From assembly GCA_964230195.1 (NCBI GenBank), contig CAXRGH010000259.1:1-5840 (forward strand): a DNA stretch of 5,840 bases. The letters run 5' to 3'. The stretch comes from CAXRGH01 sp964230195. Its GTDB lineage: Bacteria > Pseudomonadota > Gammaproteobacteria > Enterobacterales > Alteromonadaceae. Made by a program: the position numbers and the translations under genes. The notes under the pieces are model-generated. The model saw nothing but the letters and a program-made list of their open reading frames with translations, searched no databases and was not told where the DNA came from. The stretch's first letter is position 1, and every line of letters begins with the position of its first letter. This document shows, piece after piece, positions 5,503 to 5,840 of the stretch.

Positions 5503-5700
5503 TTATAAAATCAAAGATATCGCATTTAACTGATCCCTCACTGCATCCAATTCATACCCTTGCCCATACTTTGATCCAATAGTCCCAATAGATGACCAGC
5601 CACCGATTTGATCTATCAATTCCAATGAGCATCCTCTCGCTATCAATGAATTATGTAGACACACATTAGAACTGACTGCATGCTGCAGACTAAGCTCAGT
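5503..5700 (-). pseudogene. Tyrosine recombinase (integrase) C-terminal remnant
   Basis: No ORF of normal size covers this stretch, but the minus frame ending in TAA at 5503-5505 reads HNSLIARGCSLELIDQ (5658-5611), then 'IGGWSSIGTIGSKYGQGYEL', then 'DAVRDQLNAISLIL'. This matches the end of alphaproteobacterial phage-type integrases: GGW replaces the usual catalytic GH, and the Tyr in 'SKYGQGY' is the expected nucleophile. Upstream, the box that should read H-x-x-R-H-T is degraded ('NVCLHNS', Arg lost), and the spacing from that His to 'LELID' is about three residues short. The frame runs into a stop at 5751-5749 inside the cyclase gene, with no start and no catalytic N-terminal half. It is therefore a dead fragment, probably left from the element associated with the tRNA-Leu scar. 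Recognisable similarity covers roughly 5503-5660; the upstream limit is approximate. Confidence 0.75.
5676..5688. promoter_or_regulatory. Inverted repeat upstream of the cyclase gene
   Basis: CTGCA-TGC-TGCAG is a perfect 13-base inverted repeat 26 bases before the cyclase ATG, inside the decayed integrase. It could be a regulator site or chance. No clear promoter hexamers were found around it. Confidence 0.2.
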
Positions 5701-5714
5701 ATTTGGATAGTCTA

Positions 5715-5840
5715 ATGTCAGAAGAAGAGATCGACCGTAAGATCGCAGTTATCTTCGCTACCGATGTAGTCGGCTACAGCAAACACATGGAAGCTGACGA
5801 AAGCGGAACAATAAAAAGCCTCAGAGCTTGTGAAAAAATC
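5715..5840 (+). CDS. Class III adenylate/guanylate cyclase, N-terminus (3' truncated)
   Basis: The first 42 residues are visible; the gene runs off the window. 'DRKIAVIFATDVVGYSKHME' followed by 'ADESGTIKSLRA' matches the start of the class III nucleotide cyclases abundant in rhizobia and related alphaproteobacteria, typically 'ERRLAAILAADVVGYSRLMGADEEGT'. These make cAMP (or cGMP) from ATP (or GTP) in the cytoplasm, often with C-terminal TPR or other sensor regions that cannot be seen here. D17 in 'FATDVVGYS' corresponds to the first metal-binding aspartate of the catalytic domain; the second aspartate and base-selecting residues lie beyond the window. The ATG at 5715 is chosen because it gives the usual N-terminal length and an in-frame stop lies at 5691-5693; only a weak GGATAG precedes it. 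Its upstream region is the integrase remnant. Confidence 0.85.
   Translation, partial: MSEEEIDRKIAVIFATDVVGYSKHMEADESGTIKSLRACEKI

Noticed and set aside
5440..5508. Short ORF behind GGAGG (ATG at 5458, 16 residues)
   Set aside because: Spacing of 13 bases is poor, the product is very short and shows no family pattern.

Overview
The window looks like a piece of an alphaproteobacterial chromosome or large replicon carrying accessory, mobile-element-associated DNA. Three things point there: the end of a DUF5681-type gene with a tiny overlapping partner, the start of a class III adenylate/guanylate cyclase of the type common in rhizobia and relatives, and the decayed end of a tyrosine recombinase of the 'IGGWSS...YGxGY' kind. 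The order or genus cannot be named from the sequence.

Layout: (1) 1-391 +, 3' end of a DUF5681-type protein followed by a 37-residue ORF overlapping it by 8 bases. (2) 392-980, about 590 bases with no gene. It holds a 33-base tRNA-Leu 3' end including CCA (522-554, minus sense), which is probably an attachment-site scar, several strong hairpins, and an extended -10 promoter plus ribosome binding site for the next gene. (3) 981-2471 +, a 496-residue polymerase-like protein. It has a likely winged-helix N-terminus and a compact palm with motifs A, B and C of the T7 RNA polymerase/DNA polymerase I superfamily. (4) 2582-3865 -, a membrane-anchored protein with a coiled-coil-like middle and a 97-residue acidic tail. 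It is divergent from (5) 4082-4552 +, a small protein with two hydrophobic segments. (6) 4701-5330 -, a secreted outer-membrane beta-barrel protein. (7) 5503-about 5700 -, a remnant of an integrase C-terminus. (8) 5715-5840 +, the start of the cyclase, cut by the window end.

How it fits together (inference): the tRNA-Leu fragment and the integrase remnant suggest that the DNA between them came in as an integrative element and has since decayed. The polymerase would be the element's replication or primer-synthesis protein, or the effector of an uncharacterised polymerase-based system. The two divergent membrane proteins share a 216-base control region and a similar plan (membrane segment, charged helical stretch, second hydrophobic segment), so they may act together. 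The barrel protein and cyclase look like ordinary cell genes. The stretch from about 2500 rightward is visibly more AT-rich than the DUF5681 end, consistent with mixed origin. No convincing Rho-independent terminator, CRISPR array, intact tRNA or complete insertion sequence was seen. The most notable object is the polymerase together with the hairpin-rich gene-free stretch in front of it.
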